NCBI GenBank assembly: GCA_020633325.1 | Contig: JACKDX010000001.1 | Coordinates: 1,116,001-1,180,000, forward strand | From: Myxococcales bacterium | GTDB taxonomy: Bacteria; Myxococcota_A; Polyangia; Polyangiales; GCA-016699535 | DNA: 64,000 nucleotides | Direction: 5' to 3' | Shown here: in pieces, positions 24,354-33,442 of the stretch | Layout: each line of letters begins with the position of its first letter | Numbering within the stretch: position 1 is the first letter of the stretch | Translations under genes and position numbers: made by a program | Notes under the pieces: generated by a model | What the model was told of the DNA's origin: nothing | What the model saw: the letters and a program-made list of their open reading frames with translations, nothing else | Database searches by the model: none

Positions 24354-25329
24354 GAAACACCACCGCGTTGTCTTCGAAGAGGGGAACGAGTATCCGTTGG
24401 CGTTTGGTGTCGAAACCGATGTCGGCAGGGCTGTGGATTCCCATGAGAACAGCTCTGAACGGCGGCTCGGATGTCTCGGTACCGAGATCGCTGAGCGGAA
24501 CAGCATAAATCGCTTGAGCCTTCCAACTGGACACGAGTAAAACGCTGTCGAGTCTTAAAATACCGTCCAGCCCGCCTTTTGGGAAAGTGACATCAAACTG
24601 TACCTTGCCTTTTAGGTTGATGCGAAGCACTGAGCCCGCTCCAAATGTAGCGACCCATAGGCCCTCCTCGTCAGCAATGATGCCGTTTGGGTTGCCGAGA
24701 GTCTTGTCCTTGATCACCTTGACCGCGCGTCCTCCCGCCAAACGATATACAGCGTCCGTGCCCGAAGGCTCCAGTCCCTTGGTCCCCATCTTAAGGCCGC
24801 TATCAGTGAGATAAACCGTACCATCGGGTCCAATGGCTACATCGTTAAGAAAAGTCGCTCCGACGACTTTTATCTGCCCCTTGACGGCGCCGGTGACACG
24901 GTCGAACATTCTGACGTGATCGACGTCAGCGACGTATAAGGTGTCGGCCAAAATGGCCATGCCTTTCGGCGCACTCAGATTGCTTCCATTCCTTTCGCCA
25001 TCGATCCATTTGAGGTCCTGTATGCTGCCGTCGGGTCGCATTCTGGTAATGAAGCCATTGTTGTCGATGTCCAAAGGCGAGCCCTGGATATTGCTAATGA
25101 GGTAAAGATCTGACTCCGGATCGTAGAGAATGGACTCAGGCACCTTGAGACCCACATCGGCAATGCGCACATCGGTGGATAGAGGTATCTCAGCCGGTGC
25201 CGGAGCCAGGGTGCTACGATTTTCAGGTGGCTGTGTGGTGGCAGCGGGTCTCGGTGGCGTGCTGGCGCATCCCATTACCGCGATCATGGCTGTGGCGAAA
25301 CTGCTTATCCGTGGCCCTTCGCTTGTCAT
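24340..25329 (-). CDS. SMP-30/gluconolactonase-like beta-propeller lipoprotein
   Basis: 329 residues; gggagg precedes ATG 25329. The signal peptide ends in a lipobox (VMGCAS, Cys near residue 21), so it is probably anchored in the outer membrane, followed by a Pro/Thr/Ala-rich linker to about residue 48. The rest is a six-bladed propeller with repeats such as GLKVPESILYDPESDLYLISNI, APKGMAILADTLYVADVD, FLNDVAIGPDGTVYLTDSG and NPNGIIADEEGLWVATFGAG, as in SMP-30/strictosidine synthase-like proteins. It may hydrolyse a lactone or act as a binding scaffold; metal ligands cannot be confirmed by eye. Confidence 0.82.
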   Translation of the reverse strand: MTSEGPRISSFATAMIAVMGCASTPPRPAATTQPPENRSTLAPAPAEIPLSTDVRIADVGLKVPESILYDPESDLYLISNIQGSPLDIDNNGFITRMRPDGSIQDLKWIDGERNGSNLSAPKGMAILADTLYVADVDHVRMFDRVTGAVKGQIKVVGATFLNDVAIGPDGTVYLTDSGLKMGTKGLEPSGTDAVYRLAGGRAVKVIKDKTLGNPNGIIADEEGLWVATFGAGSVLRINLKGKVQFDVTFPKGGLDGILRLDSVLLVSSWKAQAIYAVPLSDLGTETSEPPFRAVLMGIHSPADIGFDTKRQRILVPLFEDNAVVFHDYR

Positions 25330-25456
25330 GTTTCCTCCCTATCTGCCGTGACCCTACCACAATCTCAAGGAGCGTCGGCGGGGATTGAGATCGCGATCAG
25401 CGATCCCTTCAAAGGGCGTTTGGATATCGGAGAGGGTCTGATAAAGTGCTCAATTA

Positions 25457-27316
25457 ATGGATAATCCTGGCTCAGCCGGTGCCAAAAAAAAGGGGGCGAG
25501 GCGCAAGCGGCCACCGTCCAGTCACTTTGATGCGATTGAGCATCGGGCCGGCCTTCTCGGCGCCATTGGGGCTATCGCCCAGTTATGTGCTGGACGGGGG
25601 GTAGGGTCTTGCGGTCCGCTTGAGCCCAAGCAGATTGAGCGTATATTGCGCAAGCACCCCCGAGGGGGTAATGGTCTTTTTTCTCGGAGCCAGCTCATTT
25701 CGGGGTTTCGCCAGCTTTCGCAAGAGCAAGACCTCGGCATGTCTGAAGAGGAATTTCTAAGCCGTGTTCGATTGCGACCCACCCGCACGGCGAGTGGCGT
25801 GAGCCCGGTGACGGTATTTACTAAGCCTTTTGCTTGTCCTGGGCAATGTATCTTCTGTCCCAATGATACGCGGATGCCAAAGAGCTACCTGAGTGACGAG
25901 CCGGGTGCGCAAAGGGCAGAAGACAACGCGTTTGATCCGTATTTACAGACCTGGAATCGGCTGAGCGTGTTTCACGCCTTGGGACATGCCACCTCAAAGG
26001 TAGAGCTTATCATATTGGGCGGAACCTGGTCGCACTATCCCCACGCATATCAACGTTGGTTTGTCATGCGGTGCTTTGATGCCATGAACGACTTCTCTAG
26101 TGGACTGGACATGCGTCACCTCGTGTGGACCACCCAGCGCACCTATAGGTCTGTCTTGTCGAAGTTCGAAGCCAGTGATCCCGGAAGGGCATCCTATAAC
26201 GGGCGGGTCACCGCTGTGCTTCGCTCAATCAACCATGGTCGCACAGTACCGATAGCAGAAGAGTCCACGTGGCCCGAACTCTTTTCGAGCCAACGAGCGA
26301 ACGAGGAATGTGAGTGCCGATGTGTGGGTCTTGCTGTCGAGACGCGTCCCGACGAAGTCAATGAGCGTTGCGTGGTGATGTTGCGTCAGTTAGGCTGCAC
26401 GAAAGTGCAACTTGGCTACCAAAGCCTTAACGACGATGTGTTGGTTCGCAACAAACGTGGGCATTCGGTAGAGAAGGCTCGTGCCGCCACCCGTCTGCTT
26501 CGAGCATCCGGCTTCAAAATTCATGCGCATTGGATGCCTAACCTACTGGGGTCAAGCCCATTGAAGGACCAAGCCGATTTTGACCGCATGTTTTCTGACC
26601 TGGCCCTTCGGCCAGACGAACTCAAAATTTATCCCTGCAGTTTGATCGAAACCGCGGAACTTATGGATTACTATGGCAAAGGGCAGTGGCGGCCTTACAC
26701 CACAGATGAGCTTATCACAGTGATTGGCCACGCCTTGCGGCAAACACCTCGGTATTGCCGGCTCTCCCGTATCGTTCGTGACATTCCTTCCGGTGACATT
26801 GTCACCGGTAACCGCCGCAGCAACCTGCGAGAAGTGGTGAGTACCACCATGCGCGATCGAGCGGAAAGAAGCATTGACATTCGCGAACGAGAAGCGCGCT
26901 TGGATAGGCTGCAAATTGGCGACCTCATCATTCAAATCACCGAATACGACGCCGAGCCAGGGACGGAGTACTTTCTAGAATGGGTGACACATACTGACCG
27001 ACTCGCCGCGTTCTTGCGTCTGTTCCTGCCTCACGGAACGAGTTTTATTCCAGAGATCTCTAAAAGCGCATTAATACGCGAGCTTCATGTCTATGGCGTT
27101 GCGCAACGGTTCGGTCAAAGGAACACGGCAGCCCCGCAGCATCATGGCCTCGGACAAGGGTTGCTTACAAAGGCAGCAGAAGTTGCTATGGGACGTGGCT
27201 TTACAGACCTGGCCGTCATTTCAGCTGTGGGCACGCGCAACTACTACCGACAGATGGGATTTTCGGATGGCGAACTTTATCAGCATCGGTCTCTTCAAGT
27301 AGGCGCGCCATGCTAA
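25457..27316 (+). CDS. elp3: Elp3-type tRNA uridine modifying enzyme (radical SAM plus GNAT)
   Basis: 619 residues. The radical SAM cluster motif is CPGQCIFC (Cys near residues 126, 130, 133), followed by LIILGGTWSHYP and the Elp3-type core (VGLAVETRPDEVNERCV, TKVQLGYQSLNDDVL, HWMPNLLGSSP). The C-terminal GNAT acetyltransferase domain has RELHVYG, QHHGLGQGLLTKAAEVA and AVISAVGTRNYYRQMGF. Elp3 proteins add a carboxymethyl-type group to C5 of uridine 34 in tRNA using acetyl-CoA and SAM. It is full length, with both domains. Elp3 is common in archaea and eukaryotes but patchy in bacteria. It overlaps the following ligase gene by 7 bp. Confidence 0.93.
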   Translation: MDNPGSAGAKKKGARRKRPPSSHFDAIEHRAGLLGAIGAIAQLCAGRGVGSCGPLEPKQIERILRKHPRGGNGLFSRSQLISGFRQLSQEQDLGMSEEEFLSRVRLRPTRTASGVSPVTVFTKPFACPGQCIFCPNDTRMPKSYLSDEPGAQRAEDNAFDPYLQTWNRLSVFHALGHATSKVELIILGGTWSHYPHAYQRWFVMRCFDAMNDFSSGLDMRHLVWTTQRTYRSVLSKFEASDPGRASYNGRVTAVLRSINHGRTVPIAEESTWPELFSSQRANEECECRCVGLAVETRPDEVNERCVVMLRQLGCTKVQLGYQSLNDDVLVRNKRGHSVEKARAATRLLRASGFKIHAHWMPNLLGSSPLKDQADFDRMFSDLALRPDELKIYPCSLIETAELMDYYGKGQWRPYTTDELITVIGHALRQTPRYCRLSRIVRDIPSGDIVTGNRRSNLREVVSTTMRDRAERSIDIREREARLDRLQIGDLIIQITEYDAEPGTEYFLEWVTHTDRLAAFLRLFLPHGTSFIPEISKSALIRELHVYGVAQRFGQRNTAAPQHHGLGQGLLTKAAEVAMGRGFTDLAVISAVGTRNYYRQMGFSDGELYQHRSLQVGAPC

Positions 27317-29271
27317 CTGAGCCCACAGCTCCGCTCTGGTCGCCCTCACAAGAAACTGTAAAAGCCGCAAATATCACAAGGTTTCAGCAATGGCTGTCGA
27401 AGCGATACGGCGTCAATCTGACCGGCTACAGATCCCTTCATCAGTGGTCGATTGAACACCCCGAACTTTTTTGGCCTGCTGTCTGGGAAGTCTGCGGCGT
27501 CATTGGCGAACAAAACGGAACGCCCGTGAGTCGCCACTATCCTTCCATGCCAGGCACGCTGTGGTTCCCCGACGCGACGCTGAACTTCGCGCAAAATCTG
27601 TTGAGGCGCCGCGACGAGGTGCCTGCCATGGTGTGCCGATCTGAAACCCGCGAGGAAGTCGTATGGAGCCATAGCAAGCTTCACGATGAGGTTTTTCGTA
27701 TCAGTCAGTCGCTTCGTGATTGCGGCGTGGGGCGAGGTGATGTGGTGGTGGGCTGGCTGCCGAATATTCCCGAGGCCGTTGCGATAGCACTTGCCGCTGT
27801 TAGCCTCGGCGCCATCTGGGCTTCGTGCTCATCGGATTTTGGACTCGACGCGGTCGTGGACCGATTTGGACCCTTAAGTCCAAAGGTTCTCTTTGCGGTC
27901 GACGGGTACATGTATCGAGGCGTGCCTCACAGTTGCCTCGATCGTCTTGAAGGCATTTGCAATGCTTTGCCGGCGCTCATCGCCACTGTGCTGGTTCCAT
28001 ATCTCGATCCTCAAGTTAGACGCCCGAAGCGGAATGCAATCTCACTCTACGACAATTGGATTGCAGTTTCGTCCGGCGGCGAGCTGATATTTGAGATGTT
28101 CCCCTTTAATCATCCGCTATATGTTTTGTTTTCATCGGGGACGACTGGCAAGCCCAAAGGAATCATCCACGGCGCCGGGGGCACGCTGTTGCAGCATCTC
28201 AAAGAGCATCAGTTGCACGTCAACATCAAATCCGGCGATCGTATATTTTATCACACCACATGCGGCTGGATGATGTGGAACTGGCTGATCAGCGCGCTTG
28301 CTAGTGATGCGACGCTGTTGCTCTATGATGGCGATCCTATGCATCCGAAACCCGACGTGCTTTTCGACTTTGCTGCGCAACAGCATGCCAACGTGTTTGG
28401 CATTTCAGCGAGTTATCTCGACGCAATTCGTCAGAAGGGAGTGCGTCCCGCCGATACCCATGCGCTCGCCGATCTCCGGATGATTCTGTCTACGGGTTCG
28501 CCTCTTTCACCCGCGGCGTTTGACGACGTCTACGATCGGGTAAAGCGCTCGGTATGCGTCGCCTCGATATCCGGGGGAACCGATATCATTTCGTGTTTTG
28601 CGCTCGGAAATCCGACATTGCCTGTATTTCGAGGTGAAATCCAATGTAAGGGCCTCGGTATGGATGTCGCGGTATTCGCTGAGAATGGGCGAACAATTGA
28701 AGGCAGTCCGGGGGAGTTGGTGTGCCGATCTCCCTTTCCGTCAATGCCGCTCGGCCTGTGGGACGATTTTTCAGGCGAACACTATCGGGAGACCTATTTT
28801 AGCCGGTACCCGGGCGTATGGCATCACGGCGACTATGCTGAGATCACAGCGCATCACGGCATGATAATTTACGGTCGGTCAGATGCCACCCTGAATCCTG
28901 GAGGCGTGCGCATTGGAACCGCGGAGATCTATCAGCAGCTCGATCGGGTGCCTGAGGTCCTTGAATCCGTCGCTGTGGGCCAGCAGTGGGAAAACGACAC
29001 GCGCATCATTTTATTCGTGAAGCTTGTGCCCGGCATGGAGCTTGGCCGAGACCTGACAGAGCACATCAAACGCACCATCCGAACGCTTGCCAGTCCTCGG
29101 CATGTGCCTGCGAAAATTCTCCAGGTTTCTGATGTTCCGCGCACCAAAAGCGGTAAAGTATCTGAGATGGCCGTGCGAGCCGCCATCCACGGTCATACGA
29201 CCAATAACCTATCTGCCCTGGCCAACCCCGAAGCGCTAGATCATTTCAAGAACCGTCCAGAGCTCACTTAA
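27310..29271 (+). CDS. Acetoacetyl-CoA ligase
   Basis: 653 residues, the length of AacS. The ANL motifs are YVLFSSGTTGKPKGIIHGAGG (near residue 275), YHTTCGWMMWNWL and SISGGTDIISCF, all characteristic of acetoacetyl-CoA synthetase, and the C-terminal RTKSGKVSEMAVRAAIHG holds the catalytic Lys. The N-terminus (PLWSPSQETVKAANITRFQQWL) is also family-specific. It activates acetoacetate to acetoacetyl-CoA for ketone-body use or for lipid and polyhydroxybutyrate synthesis. Its start is inside the end of elp3, so both are on one transcript. It yields a CoA ester one step from acetyl-CoA, the cosubstrate of Elp3, though that link may be chance. Confidence 0.93.
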   Translation: MLTEPTAPLWSPSQETVKAANITRFQQWLSKRYGVNLTGYRSLHQWSIEHPELFWPAVWEVCGVIGEQNGTPVSRHYPSMPGTLWFPDATLNFAQNLLRRRDEVPAMVCRSETREEVVWSHSKLHDEVFRISQSLRDCGVGRGDVVVGWLPNIPEAVAIALAAVSLGAIWASCSSDFGLDAVVDRFGPLSPKVLFAVDGYMYRGVPHSCLDRLEGICNALPALIATVLVPYLDPQVRRPKRNAISLYDNWIAVSSGGELIFEMFPFNHPLYVLFSSGTTGKPKGIIHGAGGTLLQHLKEHQLHVNIKSGDRIFYHTTCGWMMWNWLISALASDATLLLYDGDPMHPKPDVLFDFAAQQHANVFGISASYLDAIRQKGVRPADTHALADLRMILSTGSPLSPAAFDDVYDRVKRSVCVASISGGTDIISCFALGNPTLPVFRGEIQCKGLGMDVAVFAENGRTIEGSPGELVCRSPFPSMPLGLWDDFSGEHYRETYFSRYPGVWHHGDYAEITAHHGMIIYGRSDATLNPGGVRIGTAEIYQQLDRVPEVLESVAVGQQWENDTRIILFVKLVPGMELGRDLTEHIKRTIRTLASPRHVPAKILQVSDVPRTKSGKVSEMAVRAAIHGHTTNNLSALANPEALDHFKNRPELT

Positions 29272-29302
29272 CAACGTTGTGAGGTCACACCGGCTGACTA
29301 AC

Positions 29303-31144
29303 TTAGCGCTCGATCAAAACGACCCAATCATCATCCGCTGCATCGGGAGCGGATCCCAATACAAGCGGCGAGCCACCAGAAACAGTCTTTGCATTCCCCT
29401 CGAACTCGCCGGTGCGCGGATTAAACCAGCTTTGGTTAAAGCTTCCCGTGGCACCGCTCAGATCCAGGGTGCCGGTGTCCGATGCGTTAGGAAGATACAG
29501 GGCGTAGACGTCATCCTTTTTCGCAAAAACTTGGCCGGCGTCACCGGATTCGTCTGACAACAAGCTATCGTCCGGTTCCATCTCGAAAAAAGGTAGGTGC
29601 TCGAGCAAAAACTTACGTGCAATGGTGGTGTACTTCCACATAGGTTCGCGCTCTCGAAAATCCTCTGCGCGGATGTCATCACCTGGCGGCAAGGGGAGGC
29701 CAGCAAAATACCACTCCACGCCACCGGCTCCACTCAAGTAAGCGGGCCAAAGCACCAGCTTACGATATTCATCAACATTGTCCTGGGTTAGCCCACCCCC
29801 ACCAACGATTCCTTGGCCCGCCTCCTTAGGCTCGTCAACATTAATTATCCATGATCGGCCGGATTCTCGGGACCGGGAGCGCCATTCTTCGACTTCGGTA
29901 CCTGTGGTCGAAGGCGTGATTTGAAGAGAGGTTGAGGTGAATTGTGGGCTGCCCAAGAGAGGAGCGTATTGGCTCTCCGCACCGTCGTGAAAGGTATGAA
30001 CCGTCGTCGGATGAGCGTATGCGTCGAGATTTTGAACATACGTTGCAAATAGTGTGAGTTTTTCAGCGCCAAAACTACTTTCCTCACCTAGATTCCAAAA
30101 TACGGCGGGATGGTGCGCGAAGCGCGCTATCATTTCGCGGTAGTAGAGTTTGCGCGACACGCCAAGTGTGCCGTTGTCATGCAAGTTTTCGTTCTCGATT
30201 TCGTTGAACACCATATGTAGCGCGATGCCGCGCGATTGCGCGTGCGCAAATACTGTATCCCATTGTCCGAGCTTCGAGAGATCAAAGTGAAGCAAATCAT
30301 CCGGCGCTTGGTAGGGATATACTTCGCGTCCATCACCCTCGAGGTTACACAACATCATGTAGATGGAGTTAATGCCCATGTCGGCAAGATAGTTGACGGC
30401 TCCGATGATGGCCTTTCCGTTGCCTTGATTCCAATCGGGGTCCCCATCCCGCCAGTCGGCTTTATGTTCAGGATAGTGATGAACACCATCTTCAAGCCCA
30501 TCATCGGTGGCTCCGCCTGGTTGATTAACCGTATTGTCGAAACCCGCGTAGCCCAAAAAGTTTTCGGGACTATTTGTACCGCCTTTGAGCCAGTATTTGC
30601 CGTCGGCCGTGTGTAGGTAATGCCCCCCAACGTATGCGGGCTTGCCGGAGGCGTAAAACCCGGTGGCGGTTGAGGAAACGCCTTTCACGCAGAACCTTCC
30701 TCGTTCGCCATGTGGTTCCACCGTTTCGCCGATACTGGCATCGTCACCGATGGCGACATCAGGCCCCGTGCGGAACTCTACTTCGTAGTCCCATGCTCCT
30801 GCTTCGTCCAAAGATGCATGCACATGCCATTTCGTTCCACTCGGCCCTCCTTTGCCGTCGCCTGCGAACACCCCTGGAATCAAAAGAATCTGTTTGCTCG
30901 GTCCGGTTAACCGAGCAGTCATACGGAAATCCAAGAAAGGATTGGGGTCGCTGTCTGTCTCTGAGGCGTCAGGACCATCTAGTGAAAGTAATATTGGTTT
31001 CCATAACTCCGCTGACTCCGAAACATCCGCAATGCCACTGGGGGTGCAATCAGGGCCGGGATCTACGGGTTTCTTGGAACCATTCGCCGCACAAGCACAA
31101 AAGATCACCCCCGCAAAGGCAATAACCATGCGCTCGACTGACAT
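29303..31144 (-). CDS. Glycosidase-like lipoprotein (DUF5060, TIM barrel, collagen-binding-like domain)
   Basis: 613 residues from ATG 31144 (MSVERMVIAF); ATG 31159 gives five more. The signal peptide runs to a lipobox near CACAANG. An N-terminal beta domain follows (about 35-150; FRMTARLTGPSKQILLIPGVFAGD, WHVHASLDEAGAWDYEVEF, as in DUF5060), then a TIM barrel (about 165-500) with YWLKGGTNSPENFLGY, HMVFNEIENEN and VFWNLGEES as possible acid positions, and a C-terminal all-beta domain (SNASDTGTLDLSG-like, FNQSWFNPRTGEFEG) like the putative collagen-binding domain found after such barrels. It probably degrades or binds a polysaccharide outside the cell. The substrate is unknown. Confidence 0.78.
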   Translation of the reverse strand: MSVERMVIAFAGVIFCACAANGSKKPVDPGPDCTPSGIADVSESAELWKPILLSLDGPDASETDSDPNPFLDFRMTARLTGPSKQILLIPGVFAGDGKGGPSGTKWHVHASLDEAGAWDYEVEFRTGPDVAIGDDASIGETVEPHGERGRFCVKGVSSTATGFYASGKPAYVGGHYLHTADGKYWLKGGTNSPENFLGYAGFDNTVNQPGGATDDGLEDGVHHYPEHKADWRDGDPDWNQGNGKAIIGAVNYLADMGINSIYMMLCNLEGDGREVYPYQAPDDLLHFDLSKLGQWDTVFAHAQSRGIALHMVFNEIENENLHDNGTLGVSRKLYYREMIARFAHHPAVFWNLGEESSFGAEKLTLFATYVQNLDAYAHPTTVHTFHDGAESQYAPLLGSPQFTSTSLQITPSTTGTEVEEWRSRSRESGRSWIINVDEPKEAGQGIVGGGGLTQDNVDEYRKLVLWPAYLSGAGGVEWYFAGLPLPPGDDIRAEDFREREPMWKYTTIARKFLLEHLPFFEMEPDDSLLSDESGDAGQVFAKKDDVYALYLPNASDTGTLDLSGATGSFNQSWFNPRTGEFEGNAKTVSGGSPLVLGSAPDAADDDWVVLIER

Positions 31145-31149
31145 GCCAA

Positions 31150-31178
31150 ATACTAGCAAACGCCAGCCTAGGCGCCAA
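31150..31178 (-). promoter_or_regulatory. Candidate sigma-70 promoter placing the transcript start at the ATG
   Basis: Read on the minus strand, TTGGCG (31178-31173) and TAGTAT (31155-31150) are 17 bp apart. The predicted transcription start falls at about 31143, that is at the ATG at 31144, so the glycosidase-like lipoprotein mRNA could be leaderless. No ribosome site is visible in front of either candidate start, which fits. Weak on its own. Confidence 0.3.
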
Positions 31179-31187
31179 GCATGCCGG

Positions 31188-32381
31188 CTAATCTGTCGCT
31201 CCTAGGGGCCGCTGACAACGCAAACACGCAAGCGGCTGCGTATCGGGAAAACCGGGGGGTAACTTAAATACAGCGCCGCACGGACATGGGACGACGCGAA
31301 AGTCGGCCGCGCGACGAACGGCGTTGACGGCCTCGCGATGCAGATCCGCATCGCCTGAAGCGCCCACAGGCTGCTCCATCGTGGGCATCTGAGCCAAGCC
31401 GAGCACAGACTGGGGAATGAACCCCGGGTCTTTGTTGACCACGGACTGAAACGCTGCTGCGTAACTGCGGTATCCCACATGTTTCGCGCCACTCAATTTG
31501 TTCAAAATGGCGATACGCTTCTCGATAGGCGGATGGCTTCCGAGCAATGTCGGTCCCACAATCAACAATGCATGCGCGGCTTTGGGCACGGGCAGCCGAG
31601 CATACGCCGTGCTATCTTGAGAGATCTTACCAAGAGCGCTCGCGAGAGCCCCCGGATTGCGGGTGAATATGGCGCTTCCCGCGTCAGCCAAGTACTCTCG
31701 ACTGCGGCTGGCTGCAAAATACACAATGCGTGCAACAATGGGTCCCAAGATCACCAAGACGAGGCCGATCACCATGATGATGAGCTGAGCCTGACCGCCC
31801 CCGTTCCCGCTGCTGCGCGAGTTTCGCCGGCCCCGGCCGCGGAACAAAAGGGTCCGCAGACTGATATCGCTCAGAATGGAAATCGACCCTGCCATAACCG
31901 AAAGTAGCGTCATGAACAAGATATCGCGATTGTAGACGTGTGCGACTTCATGGGCGATCACCGCTTGAAGTTCATCCCGATCTAGCCGTGCAAGTAGTCC
32001 CTCGGTGACGGCCACTGCTGCGTGTTGGGGATCGCGGCCAGTGGCCATGGCGTTAGGAACGGGGCTGTCGATGATATACAACGAGGGTGTGGCGCCAAGG
32101 CCGGATGCTATCACCATTTCTTCAAGCACGTTTATCAGCTGCGGAGCGTTTTCCTTGCCCACTGCTTTCGCGCCGGAGGCTGCGAGCAATATGGAGCTCC
32201 CAGCAAAGTAACTGAAAACACCCAGGACCAACGCTACCACCACCGCAATCGCAATCCCATAGATGCCCAAACCAGGCTCCACCAGTTCCGCGGCAAAATA
32301 ACCCATGGCAACCAACAGAAGCACCATGGCTGCAAACAACCATAGCGAACGGATGCGATTGCGGCGCGCTAGTTCAAACAA
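31188..32381 (-). CDS. htpX: HtpX-like M48 family membrane metalloprotease with C-terminal zinc-ribbon-like tail
   Basis: 397 residues. Two membrane segments lie at about 14-33 and 38-60, the zinc site is HEVAH (near residue 144), there are two more membrane segments after it, and the third ligand is probably Glu in SREYLADAGSA. These are the hallmarks of HtpX, an inner-membrane protease for damaged membrane proteins. The last 60 residues are extra: CPCGAVFKLPPGFPDTQPLACLRCQRPLG has two Cys pairs and looks like a small zinc ribbon. It is the last gene of a zinc ribbon-LemA-htpX operon; a LemA/HtpX pairing is common. Confidence 0.92.
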   Translation of the reverse strand: MFELARRNRIRSLWLFAAMVLLLVAMGYFAAELVEPGLGIYGIAIAVVVALVLGVFSYFAGSSILLAASGAKAVGKENAPQLINVLEEMVIASGLGATPSLYIIDSPVPNAMATGRDPQHAAVAVTEGLLARLDRDELQAVIAHEVAHVYNRDILFMTLLSVMAGSISILSDISLRTLLFRGRGRRNSRSSGNGGGQAQLIIMVIGLVLVILGPIVARIVYFAASRSREYLADAGSAIFTRNPGALASALGKISQDSTAYARLPVPKAAHALLIVGPTLLGSHPPIEKRIAILNKLSGAKHVGYRSYAAAFQSVVNKDPGFIPQSVLGLAQMPTMEQPVGASGDADLHREAVNAVRRAADFRVVPCPCGAVFKLPPGFPDTQPLACLRCQRPLGATD

Positions 32382-32395
32382 AGGTGAACCTTAGT

Positions 32396-32947
32396 CTAGA
32401 ATTTGACAGCCGGTACTTCTCGTTGGGCTGCGTCATCAATCTTCCAGTAAGGCTCCTCGGCGAAGTTGAACATATTTGCCACGACCACGCTTGGAAACTG
32501 CTGACGCTTATCGTTGTAGCCCATCACGCTATCGTTATAGTGCTGGCGAGAAAAGGCAATTCGGTTTTCCGTAGAGCTCAGCTCTTCCTGAAGGGACAGG
32601 AAATTCTGGTTGGCCTTAAGATCTGGATATCGCTCGGCCACCGCCATGAGATTCATAAGCGACTGACCCAGCTGCTGCTCCTTCTCGATTTGGTCTGGAC
32701 GTCCAGCTGGTTGCATCGCCGAAGCGCGCGCTTGGGTGACCGCCTCCAGAGTGCCCCGCTCATGCTGCATGTAGCCCTTGGCGGTTTCCACCAGATTAGG
32801 AATCAAGTCATGACGACGCTTAAGCTGCACGTCGATTTGGTTCCAGCTGTTTTTTACCTGATTACGTATGCGGACCAACCCGTTGTACAGCCCTACTGCA
32901 AAGAGAGCCAACACCACGACAACTCCCAAAAGAATCCATCCCACCAT
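32396..32947 (-). CDS. lemA: LemA family protein
   Basis: 183 residues. A single N-terminal membrane anchor (ILLGVVVVLALFAVGLYNGLV) is followed by the LemA helical domain: NQVKNSWNQIDVQLKRRHDLIPNLVETAKGYMQHE, AVTQARASA and ERYPDLKANQNFLSLQEELSSTENRIAFSRQHYNDSVMGYN are all strongly conserved. The function of LemA is not settled; it is frequently next to htpX and has been tied to membrane stress. Its start overlaps the upstream zinc-ribbon gene by one base and htpX follows 14 bp later. Confidence 0.95.
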   Translation of the reverse strand: MVGWILLGVVVVLALFAVGLYNGLVRIRNQVKNSWNQIDVQLKRRHDLIPNLVETAKGYMQHERGTLEAVTQARASAMQPAGRPDQIEKEQQLGQSLMNLMAVAERYPDLKANQNFLSLQEELSSTENRIAFSRQHYNDSVMGYNDKRQQFPSVVVANMFNFAEEPYWKIDDAAQREVPAVKF

Positions 32948-33327
32948 TAGAGCCTTCCTTCCATTGTTTCGCTGAGCGTCAAAAACACTTCATCTAGGGA
33001 ATCGTCGCCTTCCCTTTCCCGGACCACGTTGGCCAACGCCTGTATTTCTGTGGGGTCAAACCAAATCCCGTCTCCCGCAGGGCATGTATCGAGCTCGAGA
33101 TCCGAGGACAAAACCACGATGCGCATGCGTCTATGGCATCTCGGGCATCGGCGCCCATCTTTTTTCCCTTCGACAGGAACTGGGAACATCGAAGGTGACG
33201 CTGTCAATAAAGATTCGATTTCCATATGATCGAGCCACGTGCCATGGCCATTGGCGCAATAATCAAGCTCGAGACGCTCGAGTTGCAGAGTGACCAGCGG
33301 AAGTTTGCAGTCGGGGCAATGTATCAT
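32947..33327 (-). CDS. Double TFIIB-type zinc-ribbon protein
   Basis: 126 residues with two zf-TFIIB domains: CPDCKLPLVTLQLERLELDYCANGHGTWLDHMEIE (near 4-38) and CPRCHRRMRIVVLSSDLELDTCPAGDGIWFDPTEIQ (near 61-96). Each has CxxC, then a C-x2-GxWxD/F loop typical of this small bacterial family. The role is unknown; zinc binding is expected. The coupled position with LemA and HtpX, and the zinc-ribbon-like tail on HtpX, suggest that it works with the membrane protease (inference). It is divergent from the pyrophosphatase gene. Confidence 0.88.
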   Translation of the reverse strand: MIHCPDCKLPLVTLQLERLELDYCANGHGTWLDHMEIESLLTASPSMFPVPVEGKKDGRRCPRCHRRMRIVVLSSDLELDTCPAGDGIWFDPTEIQALANVVREREGDDSLDEVFLTLSETMEGRL

Positions 33328-33442
33328 AGTGGGCGGTTCTTCGTCGCGGCGTGAGACTTGCTCCGCAGCGTACCATAACCAAACAAGAATGGCGCGCTTA
33401 GATTATGTATGCTTCTGCCCTTTCCTGAGCTATGGTGCGCGC

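Noticed and set aside
25390..25399. Palindrome GATCGCGATC upstream of elp3 as an operator
   Set aside because: A common short palindrome in GC-rich DNA, with no second copy or clear promoter near it.
29272..29302. Palindrome ACAACGTTGT between convergent genes as terminator
   Set aside because: Too short and without a T run.
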